This document shows positions 1-7,939 of a stretch of DNA of 13,719 bases, piece after piece (position 1 is the stretch's first letter; each line of letters opens with the position of its first letter). Position numbers and translations under genes: made by a program. Location: contig LT649789.1 of the NCBI GenBank assembly GCA_900128395.1, positions 1-13,719 on the forward strand. The letters run 5' to 3'. The stretch comes from Stramenopiles sp. TOSAG23-2 (Eukaryota > Sar). A model generated the notes under the pieces. The model saw only the letters and a list, made by a program, of their open reading frames with translations, had not been told where the DNA came from and searched no databases.

Positions 1-496
1 TGATATAGATGGATTGGTATGTGTGCGTGATCTTCTATAGATCTATCCATCTTCTTTCTATATAGAATATATGAGGAGGATAATAATAATAATTGTTGCA
101 ATGTGCCAATGCACCACCAATAATAAAAAAAAAAAAATAATAATAATTGTTGTTGTGCAACTTGTGTTGCAATTCTTCTATGAGGACGGATGATATACAA
201 CGCTACAACACATCATATGCTATTTGTTATTACTACCTGCTGTGATAGTGCTATATAATAGTACAATAACCTTAACCTTCTTCTCATAAAAACTCCTCTC
301 CTCCCCATAAGAACTCGTCTCTATGATGAAGATGGTTGAGCAGCAGCATCCATCTAGTCTAAAATAAACAACAACTTCACCACAACACCATCACATCATT
401 ACATATCTCCACCACACATCTAATATATGTCACATATTTTATTAGAAGTAATATTATTATATATACCTATTGAATAATTTGATTATATACGTACCG

Positions 497-543
497 ATGA
501 TGAACAATTGTATATATATAGACACAAATATATGAACTATTAA
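497..543 (+). promoter_or_regulatory. two short upstream ORFs in the CARS leader
   Basis: ATG-ATG at 497/500 opens a 12-codon frame ending in TGA at 533-535. A second ATG at 532 opens a three-codon frame ending in TAA at 541-543. If the transcript starts upstream of 497, both would be met by scanning ribosomes before the CARS start at 613. Whether they are transcribed cannot be seen. Confidence 0.25.
511..521 (+). promoter_or_regulatory. TATA-like element upstream of CARS
   Basis: An alternating TA run ending in TATATATAG lies about 92-102 bases before the chosen ATG at 613. A similar TATATATAG lies 73-81 bases before the small gene at 6067. In DNA this AT-rich the motif is weak evidence, and the transcription start is unknown. 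Confidence 0.25.
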
Positions 544-612
544 ATAAGAATAATATAATAATAACAATTATCAAACGTGAAGAAAATATTATTACAACGA
601 TATTTAAAAAAA

Positions 613-2958
613 ATGGCAGCTATGGCAACAAATCAACCATGGAACGCAAATTCAGAAAAAGAATGTCATGGGGAAAGGTGGTCTAGACCAGAAGGTTATC
701 CAACAGGTATATTTGTTAGAAATAGTTTATGTACAATAGGTCAAGATGCAACAAATAGCGATATTGTTGAATTAGTCACGATGGAAAAAAACCATTTGAA
801 ATTTTATATCTGTGGACCAACTGTGTATGCATTATCACATTTAGGACATGCAAGAGCATATTTAACATTTGATATTGTTAGGCGTGTATTGGAAGATTAT
901 TTTGGTTTAGATGTCACAGTTGTTATGAATATAACTGATGTGGACGATAAAATAATTAAACGTGGCAGGGAAGGATATTTGTACAATAAATTTTGTACTG
1001 ATAATTCAATCAATACAGACAATGCGAATGTGGAAGAAGCAACGAAAACATTGACATTAGTCGGGGATCATACTTTGAAAGTTGCACAGAAAAAATATGA
1101 TGGTGCAGATACAGATGAGGAACGTGCTTTATATCAAAAACGTATTAATGAAGCAAAAGCAATTATTGCAAAGATAAATGATCTTGGTGCAAATGGTTCG
1201 TTGAAAGAGTTTGTACCATCGATTAAAGGGCAAATTGGAGAATATTTAGATGCTGTATATGGCAATGAAGTACGTGATAAAAAAATATTTGATAAATTAG
1301 CAAAAGAAAATGAAAAGGCATATTTTGAAGATATGGAAAATTTAGGAATACGACCACCAGCCATTATTACACGTGTATCAGAATATGTACCAGAGATTGT
1401 TGACTTTACACAACGTATAATTGACAATGGTTATGGCTATGAAAGCAACGGAAGTGTATATTTCGATACAAAAGCATTTAAAGATGCGGGGCATGTCTAT
1501 CGTAAATTAGTTCCACCGGCTGAAAATGCAGATGCAAAAAAAGATTTGGAATTGTTACAAGAAGGGGAAGGTGCATTATCAAAAGGTACATCGGAGAAAC
1601 GAAATGAATACGATTTCGCTTTGTGGAAAGCAGGTAAACCAGGTGAACCAACATGGGATTCTCCATGGGGTGAAGGTAGACCGGGATGGCATATTGAATG
1701 CAGTGCTATGGGATTATCCGTCTTTGGTAATGGCAATATGGACATGCATGCTGGTGGGATTGATTTACGATTTCCACACCATGACAATGAATTAGCACAA
1801 AATGAAGCATGTTTTTGCCACCATCAATCGGTTAATTACTTTTTACATGCTGGACATTTGCACATAGATGGTTTAAAAATGTCTAAATCATTGAAAAATT
1901 TCACTACTATCCGTGCTGGATTGGAATCATCGACTGCAAATCAAATCCGCATGTTGTTTTTATTAAACGCATGGGATAAATCCATGAATTTTAGCAACGA
2001 CCAATTTGAACAAGCAGTAGCATTGGAAAAACGCTTTAGTGATTATTTTCAAAATATTAAAGTATATTTGCGTGGTCAAAAAGCTGGCACACCTAAGAAA
2101 TGGTCTGCAAATACATTGGAACTCAAGTTGTGGCAAGAATATACACAAATTATGAAAAATGTTCGTGTACATTTACAAAATAATCTCAATACAAATGCTG
2201 CAATCAATGAGTTGCTTGAATTGGTTGGTAAAGTAAATACATATTTAAGCCAAGTCAAAGATTCTGCTCAAGGTTATTTGCTTTTGACGATTTCCCAATA
2301 CATCATGCGCATTTTGAAATGTTTTGGATTAACTGATGAAGCATTCGATAATTGGATGATTGGGGAATCATTAGGAAATGCATCTAAATTAGGTACTGGA
2401 CTTGGCAAAGCTGTTGGAAAAAAAGGTAGCGACGGTGACAACAACGGTTCAATGGATAGGGAAGAAGTTTTGACACCATTTCTTAACATTCTATCATCCT
2501 TTCGTGACTCTGTACGCGATGCTGCAGCGAAAGGTACAGATAAGCAAGCTTTATTTGCTTTATGTGATCAAGTTAGAAAGGAATTAATAGAAAAAGGTGT
2601 GAAATTGGAAGATCGCACTGGGCAATCTACTGCAATTAAGTTTGGAGATGCAGATGCCATGAAAGCAGAAGAGGCAAGAAAAGCTCAAGCAGCAGAAGCT
2701 AAGCGTAAGAAGAAAGAAGCTGCTAAATTAAAAAGAGAACAAGAAGCAGCTGCAAAATTAGCGCAGGCAAAGATACCCCCAAATGAATTCTTCAAAACTG
2801 TTCATAGCAAAGACTACAGTCAATTTGATGACGAAGGAATGCCAACACACGATGCAAAAGGAGAAGAGCTCAAGAAAAGTAAATTAAAAAAATTGAAAAA
2901 AATATATGCTGCACAAACAAAAGCATATGGAAAATATATGAAATCACAACAAGCATAA
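613..2958 (+). CDS. CARS1: cysteinyl-tRNA synthetase, eukaryotic cytosolic type
   Basis: This class Ia aminoacyl-tRNA synthetase charges tRNA-Cys with cysteine, most likely in the cytosol. The frame is open from a GTG at 577, but eukaryotic initiation points to the first in-frame ATG at 613 (AAAAATGGCA, good context), giving 781 residues. Numbered from that Met, the HIGH motif reads HLGH at 76-79 and KMSKS lies at 422-426. The zinc ligands expected from the bacterial enzyme are present: Cys67 (in YICGPTVY), Cys363 (in ECSAM), and His389 and Glu393 in HHDNE. A roughly 110-residue insertion after the first catalytic block is usual for eukaryotic CysRS. The tail carries the typical Lys/Ala/Glu-rich stretch (about 685-720), then a FDDEGMPTHDAKGEEL-type block and a Lys-rich end, matching the metazoan and fungal C-terminus. 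No mitochondrial presequence is obvious. The neighbour is the convergent OCRL-like gene, 149 bases away. Confidence 0.96.
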   Translation: MAAMATNQPWNANSEKECHGERWSRPEGYPTGIFVRNSLCTIGQDATNSDIVELVTMEKNHLKFYICGPTVYALSHLGHARAYLTFDIVRRVLEDYFGLDVTVVMNITDVDDKIIKRGREGYLYNKFCTDNSINTDNANVEEATKTLTLVGDHTLKVAQKKYDGADTDEERALYQKRINEAKAIIAKINDLGANGSLKEFVPSIKGQIGEYLDAVYGNEVRDKKIFDKLAKENEKAYFEDMENLGIRPPAIITRVSEYVPEIVDFTQRIIDNGYGYESNGSVYFDTKAFKDAGHVYRKLVPPAENADAKKDLELLQEGEGALSKGTSEKRNEYDFALWKAGKPGEPTWDSPWGEGRPGWHIECSAMGLSVFGNGNMDMHAGGIDLRFPHHDNELAQNEACFCHHQSVNYFLHAGHLHIDGLKMSKSLKNFTTIRAGLESSTANQIRMLFLLNAWDKSMNFSNDQFEQAVALEKRFSDYFQNIKVYLRGQKAGTPKKWSANTLELKLWQEYTQIMKNVRVHLQNNLNTNAAINELLELVGKVNTYLSQVKDSAQGYLLLTISQYIMRILKCFGLTDEAFDNWMIGESLGNASKLGTGLGKAVGKKGSDGDNNGSMDREEVLTPFLNILSSFRDSVRDAAAKGTDKQALFALCDQVRKELIEKGVKLEDRTGQSTAIKFGDADAMKAEEARKAQAAEAKRKKKEAAKLKREQEAAAKLAQAKIPPNEFFKTVHSKDYSQFDDEGMPTHDAKGEELKKSKLKKLKKIYAAQTKAYGKYMKSQQA

Positions 2959-3107
2959 AAATTTATAGTAAATATAATAAAATATTATATTACATGATAA
3001 ATATTATAAAAATAGATGAGAAATCATTAAAACTCTATACGCGAATCGTATATTTTACACTCTCTAATCACACACCACACACATTTATAATAGTAATGCA
3101 TAAAAAA
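2959..3107. other. convergent intergenic region CARS / OCRL-like
   Basis: This 149-base AT-rich spacer holds the 3' ends of two convergent genes. It includes a CA-rich patch near 3069-3084 and one copy of the CGTATATTTTA motif. No further ORF or RNA gene is visible. Confidence 0.6.
3047..3057 (+). promoter_or_regulatory. shared 3'-flank motif CGTATATTTTA, copy 1
   Basis: This 11-mer lies 89 bases after the CARS stop codon. The same 11-mer occurs in the same orientation at 6513-6523 and 8822-8832, each time downstream of a plus-strand gene in a convergent intergenic region. Here and at 8822 it is followed by CAC. A role in 3'-end formation is inference only. Confidence 0.3.
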
Positions 3108-5645
3108 TTAACCTTTATAATCATCACTAAGATAAATTAACATGACTCTCCTCATATTTTCTTGTCCATTAATTTCCATCATCTTTTGATTTTTCGGACG
3201 CAATTGAACTTCACTTGATGCTACAAAACTGTTTTTTTTATTACCATCTCCAACGCCATTACCGGTGCCTTCAATAGGTTCATAAGTGTTTGTATACGTA
3301 AACACGCGTGAAAATACTTCTGCCAATGCAAATGCTGTTACATTATTAATTGCACTTTTCTCTAAAATTTCTTTCAAGTAAACTATAATATATACAAATA
3401 CATTATGATTCACAGGAGGTATTTTTTCCATAATCACTGTGCAAAGTTCTGGGGTTACATGATCTTCTTTGATATCCGCAAGTTCATTTGTTAATGGAAT
3501 AATTGGTGTGGCTAAGTTACCTATAAATTCAAGCAATGTAGTAGCAAATGCATGTGCAGATGTGCGACTATTGAATTCACTACCAGTATCTAATGCTTCC
3601 CTAACCGCTTCACATTCTAAAACATCACCATCTTCCAGAAATATATTTTTCACATCACTTGCCTTTACTTTAACAAGCGCATCGATCAACCGCCACAATT
3701 CCGTAGGAACGCTAACAGGTTTTGGTGTATAATTATTATCATTTGTCTTACGCATGCGTATTGCAGCTGAATCTTCCACTAATTTATTCATAGACATGCC
3801 AAAACAAGTTGGTAGCATATTTCCACGAATACTAATAAAAAAATCTGGCCCATTTGCAAATCTTAAAATTAATATATCATCCAATGTTTCCCTACCACTA
3901 TTGAACGCATGCATGGTTCTTCCATCTAAACATGCTGTTACTTCAAATGTCACACTTTCTCCAGGCAAGATCATACCATATGAAGGCCGCAATGAAATCC
4001 ACGATTTGCAAAATTCCAATTCTTCTAACTTTGGCACAAATCTATATGTAGCGCGAACACCGCCAATATTTTTCAATACAATAGTTTCCGTTTTTTGCAC
4101 TTTATAGTGTAAATCTTTGAATTCAACTTCACGATTTTTCATCTCTAATTTTGGCATTGCATCATTTTCCCATTTATCTAAAGTACGTACTATCTCTTTG
4201 TACACGGTAACTTGAGTATCACGCTGAATTGTCTTCGCTTGCATTGAAAAAACAGCAGTTACAGGTTTATGATCTGAAATTAACACTTTATCATTTTTAA
4301 TATATGTCAAAAGTTCTAACATTTTTTTCGTTTCACCATTCTTGTTATGTACCATTTTATCATTGCCACTTCGTACATGCCATAAAACACGATCGCACCA
4401 TGCTGGCACTCGCATTTTTTTCTCTTTACGATTATCATATTCCGATGTACCAGGTATAAATTTATAAGAAGGCTCGAACGATATTAAACCTTCCTCAAAA
4501 TCTTGAAAACATCTTCCTTCACGTCGTTCACGGTTTAATTGATCCCATTTCAATAAATATTGTATATCACCAACATTTAATTTTTTATATACCTCCTCTA
4601 AGCTAACAGCTTTTACTAATCTATAATTTAAATCACCTAGCCATATAACAATATCATGATCAAGGATACCAAACGTATCGTTTGCTTCATTACTATTGCT
4701 GTTGTTGTTAGAGCTGTTATTTTTATGATCTCCTTCATCCATTGATTCTCTGTATCGAATATCATGATGATGTGAATTTGATAAATCTTTCATATATGAG
4801 GTCATTATATTTTCACTATCATTATTATTTACATCTTCTTTAAATTTAGTTTTACTAAGTATGCTTGCATAGTCATGATTTCTTCCGGTAACATTTCCAC
4901 GGTGAGCAGCTAAATGCGAGCATACAAAACACAATGTAGAATCATAAAAACGAAAACGTATGGACGACCCACCTTTATTTCCAACGACACCAAAAATACC
5001 TGTTGCAGAATTAACCATTTGTATGTTTTTTATATGATTCCGATGTTTTCCCGCTACATATATGCATATCGCTATACCGACTAAATGTTTATACGCTATT
5101 AATTCATACGATGTATCTTTACCTTTTCCTATATCATTTAAATATAAACCTAACATTTTCCCCCATTCACAGGTTCTTTTTTCACTTTCGGTTTCTGAAA
5201 TGGCATTTGCAGCATTTAAATCGACAATTTCTTGAAATCCTATGACGTATATGTCTGGCAATGCAACATTATAATCATTATTCTCATATTTATTATTCAT
5301 ATTTAACCATTCACGTATACCAGTACTAGTTGGTTTTTTCCCATTCACATTAAATGTCCCGACAAATATAGATGAATTGTTATATATAGAGAACGATTCC
5401 TCTTTTTCCCTCATTTGCTTTCGTATCCAATCATCTCGTATATATGCTGTTATTAATTTCGATTTATTTTCCAGTGCTTTTCGTTCAGCTTCCTCTGATT
5501 GCGAGGAACTATTATTTGAAAACTGTGGCATATGTTCTAACATTCTTATTGTTTGTGGAACTAATCTAGTAAAAACATTTTTTTTTTGTCGTGGTGTGGA
5601 GGGTTTATTATTATCATTCTTATTACTTGATGCAAACGATGACAT
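3108..5645 (-). CDS. OCRL: OCRL/INPP5B-like inositol polyphosphate 5-phosphatase with ASH and RhoGAP-like domains
   Basis: The protein (845 aa) should remove the 5-phosphate from PI(4,5)P2 and related phosphoinositides on endosomal or Golgi membranes, as OCRL, INPP5B and Dictyostelium Dd5P4 do. The catalytic motifs are complete: FVGTFNVNG 94-102, GFQE 136-139 (Mg-binding Glu139), NKGG 223-226, CSHLAAH 242-248, WLGDLNYR 335-342, PAWCDR 414-419 and SDHKPV 457-462. An ASH domain follows (about 475-615; ASH is the Rab-binding region in OCRL). A RhoGAP-like domain covers about 645-790. Where active RhoGAPs have the arginine finger (GxxR), this one reads IFLEDGD (668-674) without Arg, so it is probably GAP-inactive, as in human OCRL. 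An N-terminal PH domain is absent; the first 90 residues are polar with a basic patch. An Asn/His/Ser-rich insert occupies about 270-325. The start ATG (5645-5643) has A at -3, and the stop is TAA. Confidence 0.93.
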   Translation of the reverse strand: MSSFASSNKNDNNKPSTPRQKKNVFTRLVPQTIRMLEHMPQFSNNSSSQSEEAERKALENKSKLITAYIRDDWIRKQMREKEESFSIYNNSSIFVGTFNVNGKKPTSTGIREWLNMNNKYENNDYNVALPDIYVIGFQEIVDLNAANAISETESEKRTCEWGKMLGLYLNDIGKGKDTSYELIAYKHLVGIAICIYVAGKHRNHIKNIQMVNSATGIFGVVGNKGGSSIRFRFYDSTLCFVCSHLAAHRGNVTGRNHDYASILSKTKFKEDVNNNDSENIMTSYMKDLSNSHHHDIRYRESMDEGDHKNNSSNNNSNSNEANDTFGILDHDIVIWLGDLNYRLVKAVSLEEVYKKLNVGDIQYLLKWDQLNRERREGRCFQDFEEGLISFEPSYKFIPGTSEYDNRKEKKMRVPAWCDRVLWHVRSGNDKMVHNKNGETKKMLELLTYIKNDKVLISDHKPVTAVFSMQAKTIQRDTQVTVYKEIVRTLDKWENDAMPKLEMKNREVEFKDLHYKVQKTETIVLKNIGGVRATYRFVPKLEELEFCKSWISLRPSYGMILPGESVTFEVTACLDGRTMHAFNSGRETLDDILILRFANGPDFFISIRGNMLPTCFGMSMNKLVEDSAAIRMRKTNDNNYTPKPVSVPTELWRLIDALVKVKASDVKNIFLEDGDVLECEAVREALDTGSEFNSRTSAHAFATTLLEFIGNLATPIIPLTNELADIKEDHVTPELCTVIMEKIPPVNHNVFVYIIVYLKEILEKSAINNVTAFALAEVFSRVFTYTNTYEPIEGTGNGVGDGNKKNSFVASSEVQLRPKNQKMMEINGQENMRRVMLIYLSDDYKG

Positions 5646-5684
5646 ATTTCTTATTTCTAATATACTTTTTCTTGTTTATCTTTG

Positions 5685-5702
5685 TCTCTCTCTCTCTCTC
5701 TC
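5685..5702. repeat. (TC)9 dinucleotide repeat
   Basis: Eighteen bases of perfect TC repeat lie 40-57 bases before the OCRL-like start codon. Read on its coding strand this is a GA tract, probably in the leader or core promoter. It may be a simple microsatellite or a GAGA-type element; function is not shown. Confidence 0.85.
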
Positions 5703-5706
5703 TTGT

Positions 5707-5731
5707 TCTAGAATATATATATATATCTATA
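5707..5731 (-). promoter_or_regulatory. TATA-like / TCTAGA element upstream of the OCRL-like gene
   Basis: On the coding strand this reads as an AT-alternating block followed by TTCTAGA, 62-86 bases before the ATG. The 14-mer ATATATATTCTAGA (5707-5720) recurs exactly upstream of the KDSR gene at 7623-7636, on the same strand. It may be a core promoter element; AT richness weakens the inference. Confidence 0.3.
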
Positions 5732-5823
5732 TCTTCTACCTTCTTATAGGTATACTTCTATCATCTATTCATCTATTAATATATAGATATCGATTTAGAT
5801 TATGTGCCGCCTGAATGATAATA

Positions 5824-5850
5824 TGGAGTGCTGGAGTGCTGGAGTGCTGG
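5824..5850. repeat. 8-bp tandem repeat TGGAGTGC, about 3.4 copies
   Basis: Three perfect copies of TGGAGTGC (5824-5831, 5832-5839, 5840-5847) are followed by TGG, then a CA run. It opens the GC-rich block. It may be a minisatellite or a cluster of binding sites. Confidence 0.85.
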
Positions 5851-5985
5851 CACACACACAGGATGCACACAGTTGGCCACACACATACAGGGCCACAGCA
5901 CTACCTGGTACAGCATGACCATAGCATTATCGATAGTGGCCCACAGACAGCACACAGACAGAGCACACAGATCTGGGTGGATCTC

Positions 5986-5994
5986 TATATATAG
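5986..5994 (+). promoter_or_regulatory. TATA-like element upstream of the small gene
   Basis: TATATATAG sits inside otherwise GC-rich sequence, 73-81 bases before the ATG at 6067. It stands out more here than in AT-rich DNA, but no experimental start is known. Confidence 0.3.
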
Positions 5995-6066
5995 TCTCTA
6001 GGCCGATCTCCCTGTTGTGTGCTTGTTGTGGCTCGCGGCTGATGATACTGATCTCCAGATCTCCGG

Positions 6067-6267
6067 ATGGCACGACAAAGACAATGCGTTCGACGTATTT
6101 TGACACCAATGCAAACGAATTTCAACCCAACTCAATTGCGTGATGATAATGGACCATTAACCCATTTCATGCAAAGTAGAAAGGAAATATTTATGAGTAC
6201 ACAAAAACATAAGAAAAACAAGTTGAAAGAGGAGAGACAGAAAAAAAATGCAGATAAAAATTTGTAA
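6067..6267 (+). CDS. small basic protein of unknown function (66 aa)
   Basis: I do not recognise this protein. The frame opens after an in-frame TGA at 6049 and starts at the first ATG, with the ATGGCA start also seen at the CARS and FabI genes. The first half is mixed and Arg/Gln/Pro-containing, with an LRDDNGPLTHFMQSRKE segment (residues 24-40). The second half (about 45-66) is a Lys/Asn/Gln-rich basic tail likely to be helical or disordered and to bind nucleic acid or a ribosome. There is no signal peptide or membrane segment. Base composition resembles the neighbouring genes, not the GC-rich block before it. It fills the only plus-strand slot in the alternating gene order between the OCRL-like and KDSR genes. 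It could be a genuine short gene, the last exon of a longer one, or a chance ORF. Confidence 0.42.
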   Translation: MARQRQCVRRILTPMQTNFNPTQLRDDNGPLTHFMQSRKEIFMSTQKHKKNKLKEERQKKNADKNL

Positions 6268-6580
6268 AAAATCTATAGCGAGCTAAATTTGAGAAGATAA
6301 ATAGAGAGGAAAAAGATTTTAATCGCCTGTATATGTGATCAAACTTAAATTTATGTCAAATATTATATATTATTTAATTTGTTTTACATTCACACACGCA
6401 TAATTTTTTATAAATTATAATATATACGAATATATTATAATAATAAAAATATTTTTTTAAAATTTACCTCTCTATGATAATTCCTACTCTTCAAAAAGAT
6501 TACGAACGTACTCGTATATTTTATATGATCAATAAATAAAATTATATTTTAAAAAAATAAAAATATCATTGTGACATTTT
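6268..6580. other. convergent intergenic region, very AT-rich
   Basis: These 313 bases lie between the small gene (+) and KDSR (-). They include long A/T runs, a short CA-rich patch near 6391-6400, and AATAAA-like words near 6530-6540 that could serve as plus-strand polyadenylation signals. One CGTATATTTTA motif is present. No ORF or RNA gene is evident. Confidence 0.6.
6513..6523 (+). promoter_or_regulatory. shared 3'-flank motif CGTATATTTTA, copy 2
   Basis: This is the second copy, 246 bases after the small gene's stop codon and followed by TAT rather than CAC. It is the most distant of the three from its upstream gene. Confidence 0.25.
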
Positions 6581-7612
6581 TTAATTCTCTTTCTTATTTG
6601 AATCAAGATATCGTTTTGCATACCCTTTAGCGACATAATCAAACCATATATGAAATGGTATCATAACAATTGCAATAATTGGCAACAAAAGTACCTCAAG
6701 AATAGGAAATGTACGTGGAGTAACACCAGTCATGCCCCATATTAATAAATTTTGTAAATAATCTGGAGATTGTATGTGATAATCATTATGTGATATGCCA
6801 TAAATTAATGATAATGCTACAGATTCAGAACTATATGCATCCCCAGGGAAACAATCTTTCGTTTCTTGTGGTTTCTTTTCATTTTCTAACTTGAATCCTG
6901 GTGTATCCGTGTCTGGTGGGTATGCCATTGATACTTGAATATTAAAACCACTCAATTCGTTACGTAAAGAGTCGGCAAGACCACGTAATGCAAATTTAGT
7001 TGGCGCATAAGAGCTATACCCAATAAAAGATACAACAGATGCTGCTGATCCAATAATGCAAATATTACCTTTTCTTTTAGCAACCATATATGGTGCGACT
7101 GCTTTAATTGCATGCACGTTTCCTAAATAATTTAACTCAATAGTAAATTTGAACGTCTCTACATCTTGATCTAGAAAATACCCTGGAACTGCTTGCCCAG
7201 CAGCTGTAATTAAAATATCTGGCTCCCCGATAGTAACAGCAGCTTCATCAATAGCATCTTTCACAGACTCAAATTTGGTAACATCCATAGAGACATAGAT
7301 AATCTGCTGCTCCTCATTTATTGTGCATTCTTTAATTTCTTTCACTGCTTTAATTAACTTTGATTCAGTTCGAGCAAATATGCAAATATTAGCACCCAAC
7401 TTCGCATACTCCTTTGCAACGGATAATCCTATGCCTGTTGAACCGCCAGTTATATATACAGATTTACCATTAGCTTTTTCTACTCGTGAGCATGTCCACC
7501 GATATAAAAATAAAAATGTAACAATTGTAACGTAAGATATAACTAGAAGTGTTGTATTATTATAATCGGTTAATAATTTTGTAGCTGTGGTTGTGAGAGC
7601 GTTCAGCGACAT
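6581..7612 (-). CDS. KDSR: 3-ketodihydrosphingosine reductase (KDSR/TSC10 family)
   Basis: This short-chain dehydrogenase (343 aa) should reduce 3-ketodihydrosphingosine to dihydrosphingosine with NADPH, the second step of sphingoid base synthesis, at the ER membrane. An N-terminal hydrophobic segment (about 21-37) precedes the Rossmann domain, which has TGGSTGIG at 55-62, Asn161, the putative catalytic Ser189, and Tyr202-x3-Lys206 (SYAPTKFALRG). The block AYPPDTDTPGF (230-240) followed by ENEKKPQET is the clearest KDSR hallmark and separates it from other SDRs. A second hydrophobic region (about 303-320) lies near the C-terminus, as in the family. The protein ends KKEN, fitting a KKXX dilysine ER-retrieval signal. 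The start is the first ATG of the frame, and the stop is TAA. It is divergent from the FabI-type gene across 327 bases, so a shared control region is possible. Confidence 0.93.
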   Translation of the reverse strand: MSLNALTTTATKLLTDYNNTTLLVISYVTIVTFLFLYRWTCSRVEKANGKSVYITGGSTGIGLSVAKEYAKLGANICIFARTESKLIKAVKEIKECTINEEQQIIYVSMDVTKFESVKDAIDEAAVTIGEPDILITAAGQAVPGYFLDQDVETFKFTIELNYLGNVHAIKAVAPYMVAKRKGNICIIGSAASVVSFIGYSSYAPTKFALRGLADSLRNELSGFNIQVSMAYPPDTDTPGFKLENEKKPQETKDCFPGDAYSSESVALSLIYGISHNDYHIQSPDYLQNLLIWGMTGVTPRTFPILEVLLLPIIAIVMIPFHIWFDYVAKGYAKRYLDSNKKEN

Positions 7613-7622
7613 ATCTATTGTA

Positions 7623-7636
7623 TCTAGAATATATAT
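7623..7636 (-). promoter_or_regulatory. ATATATATTCTAGA element in the KDSR leader
   Basis: This exact 14-mer also occurs upstream of the OCRL-like gene at 5707-5720, in the same orientation relative to the gene. Here it lies only 11-24 bases before the KDSR start codon, so it is either in a very short leader or the shared sequence is not a TATA box. Confidence 0.25.
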
Positions 7637-7871
7637 CTTTGAATATATATTGTTGTTATAAGATTACATGTGTAATGAATGTATATTGCTTTCTTCTTGT
7701 GTTTCTATATTTTATACAACAATAATAATAATAAAAATGATGATGATTTTTTTGACGAAGAAAAAAAGATACCTGTAAAGATATATAGTAGAAGAATAAA
7801 AAACACATCATACACAAGAACAATAATAATATCAAACAATAATTGATAATAGATATACAGAAAACATATAC

Positions 7872-7937
7872 ATGAATACAAACACAAATACAAGTAGACG
7901 AAAGATAAAAAAGAAATTGCAACAAGTTGTGCCATAA
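7872..7937 (+). promoter_or_regulatory. 21-codon upstream ORF abutting the FabI-type start
   Basis: ATG at 7872 opens a 21-residue Asn/Thr- then Lys/Arg-rich frame. Its TAA occupies 7935-7937, two bases before the ATG of the main gene at 7940. Such tight spacing could permit reinitiation or depress translation of the main ORF. Transcription across it is not shown. Confidence 0.3.
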
Positions 7938-7939
7938 AG

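Larger units (their letters stand above)
1..612. other. 5' flank / intergenic, low complexity
   Basis: No convincing gene is seen in this stretch. It is AT-rich and contains AAT trinucleotide runs, an A13 run at 125-137, a 15-bp direct repeat (84-98 and 138-152) and a pyrimidine-rich patch around 278-305. A tiny ORF at 323-367 (14 codons) is more likely chance or an upstream ORF than a gene. The last 100-150 bases probably hold the core promoter and leader of the cysteinyl-tRNA synthetase gene. I saw no tRNA-like cloverleaf. Confidence 0.6.
5815..6066. other. GC-rich block in a divergent intergenic region
   Basis: By hand count 5821-6060 is about 52% G+C, while the intergenic line 6361-6420 is about 13%. 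The block holds CACACA and CACAGACAG-like repeats, several GATCT/GATCTC words (5969-6060) and the palindrome CTATATATAG at 5985-5994. It ends at the start codon of the small gene at 6067. No ORF in it looks conserved. It could be a bidirectional regulatory region, a non-coding RNA, a 5' UTR or a small insertion. Confidence 0.5.
7613..7939. other. divergent intergenic region KDSR / FabI-type gene
   Basis: These 327 bases should contain both promoters. The region is AT-rich with (AAT)n near 7720-7733 and GAATATATAT repeated at 7628-7637 and 7641-7650. Short uORFs lie on the plus strand at 7737-7778 (ATG x3, then Lys-rich) and 7872-7937. Long open frames on the minus strand here are low complexity, rich in Phe, Tyr and Ile, and not credible genes. 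Confidence 0.6.

Noticed and set aside
577-612. GTG at 577 as the CARS start, adding 12 residues
   Set aside because: Eukaryotic initiation at GTG is rare, the added residues are low complexity and Lys-rich, and a well-placed ATG occurs at 613.
5377-5814. Plus-strand open frame of 145 codons over the OCRL-like 5' end
   Set aside because: It is antisense to the coding start of a secure gene and then runs through the TC and TA repeats, giving Ser/Leu/Ile/Tyr-rich low complexity.
5927-6109. Minus-strand 60-codon frame in the GC-rich block
   Set aside because: No recognisable motif, and it overlaps the start of the more plausible small plus-strand gene.
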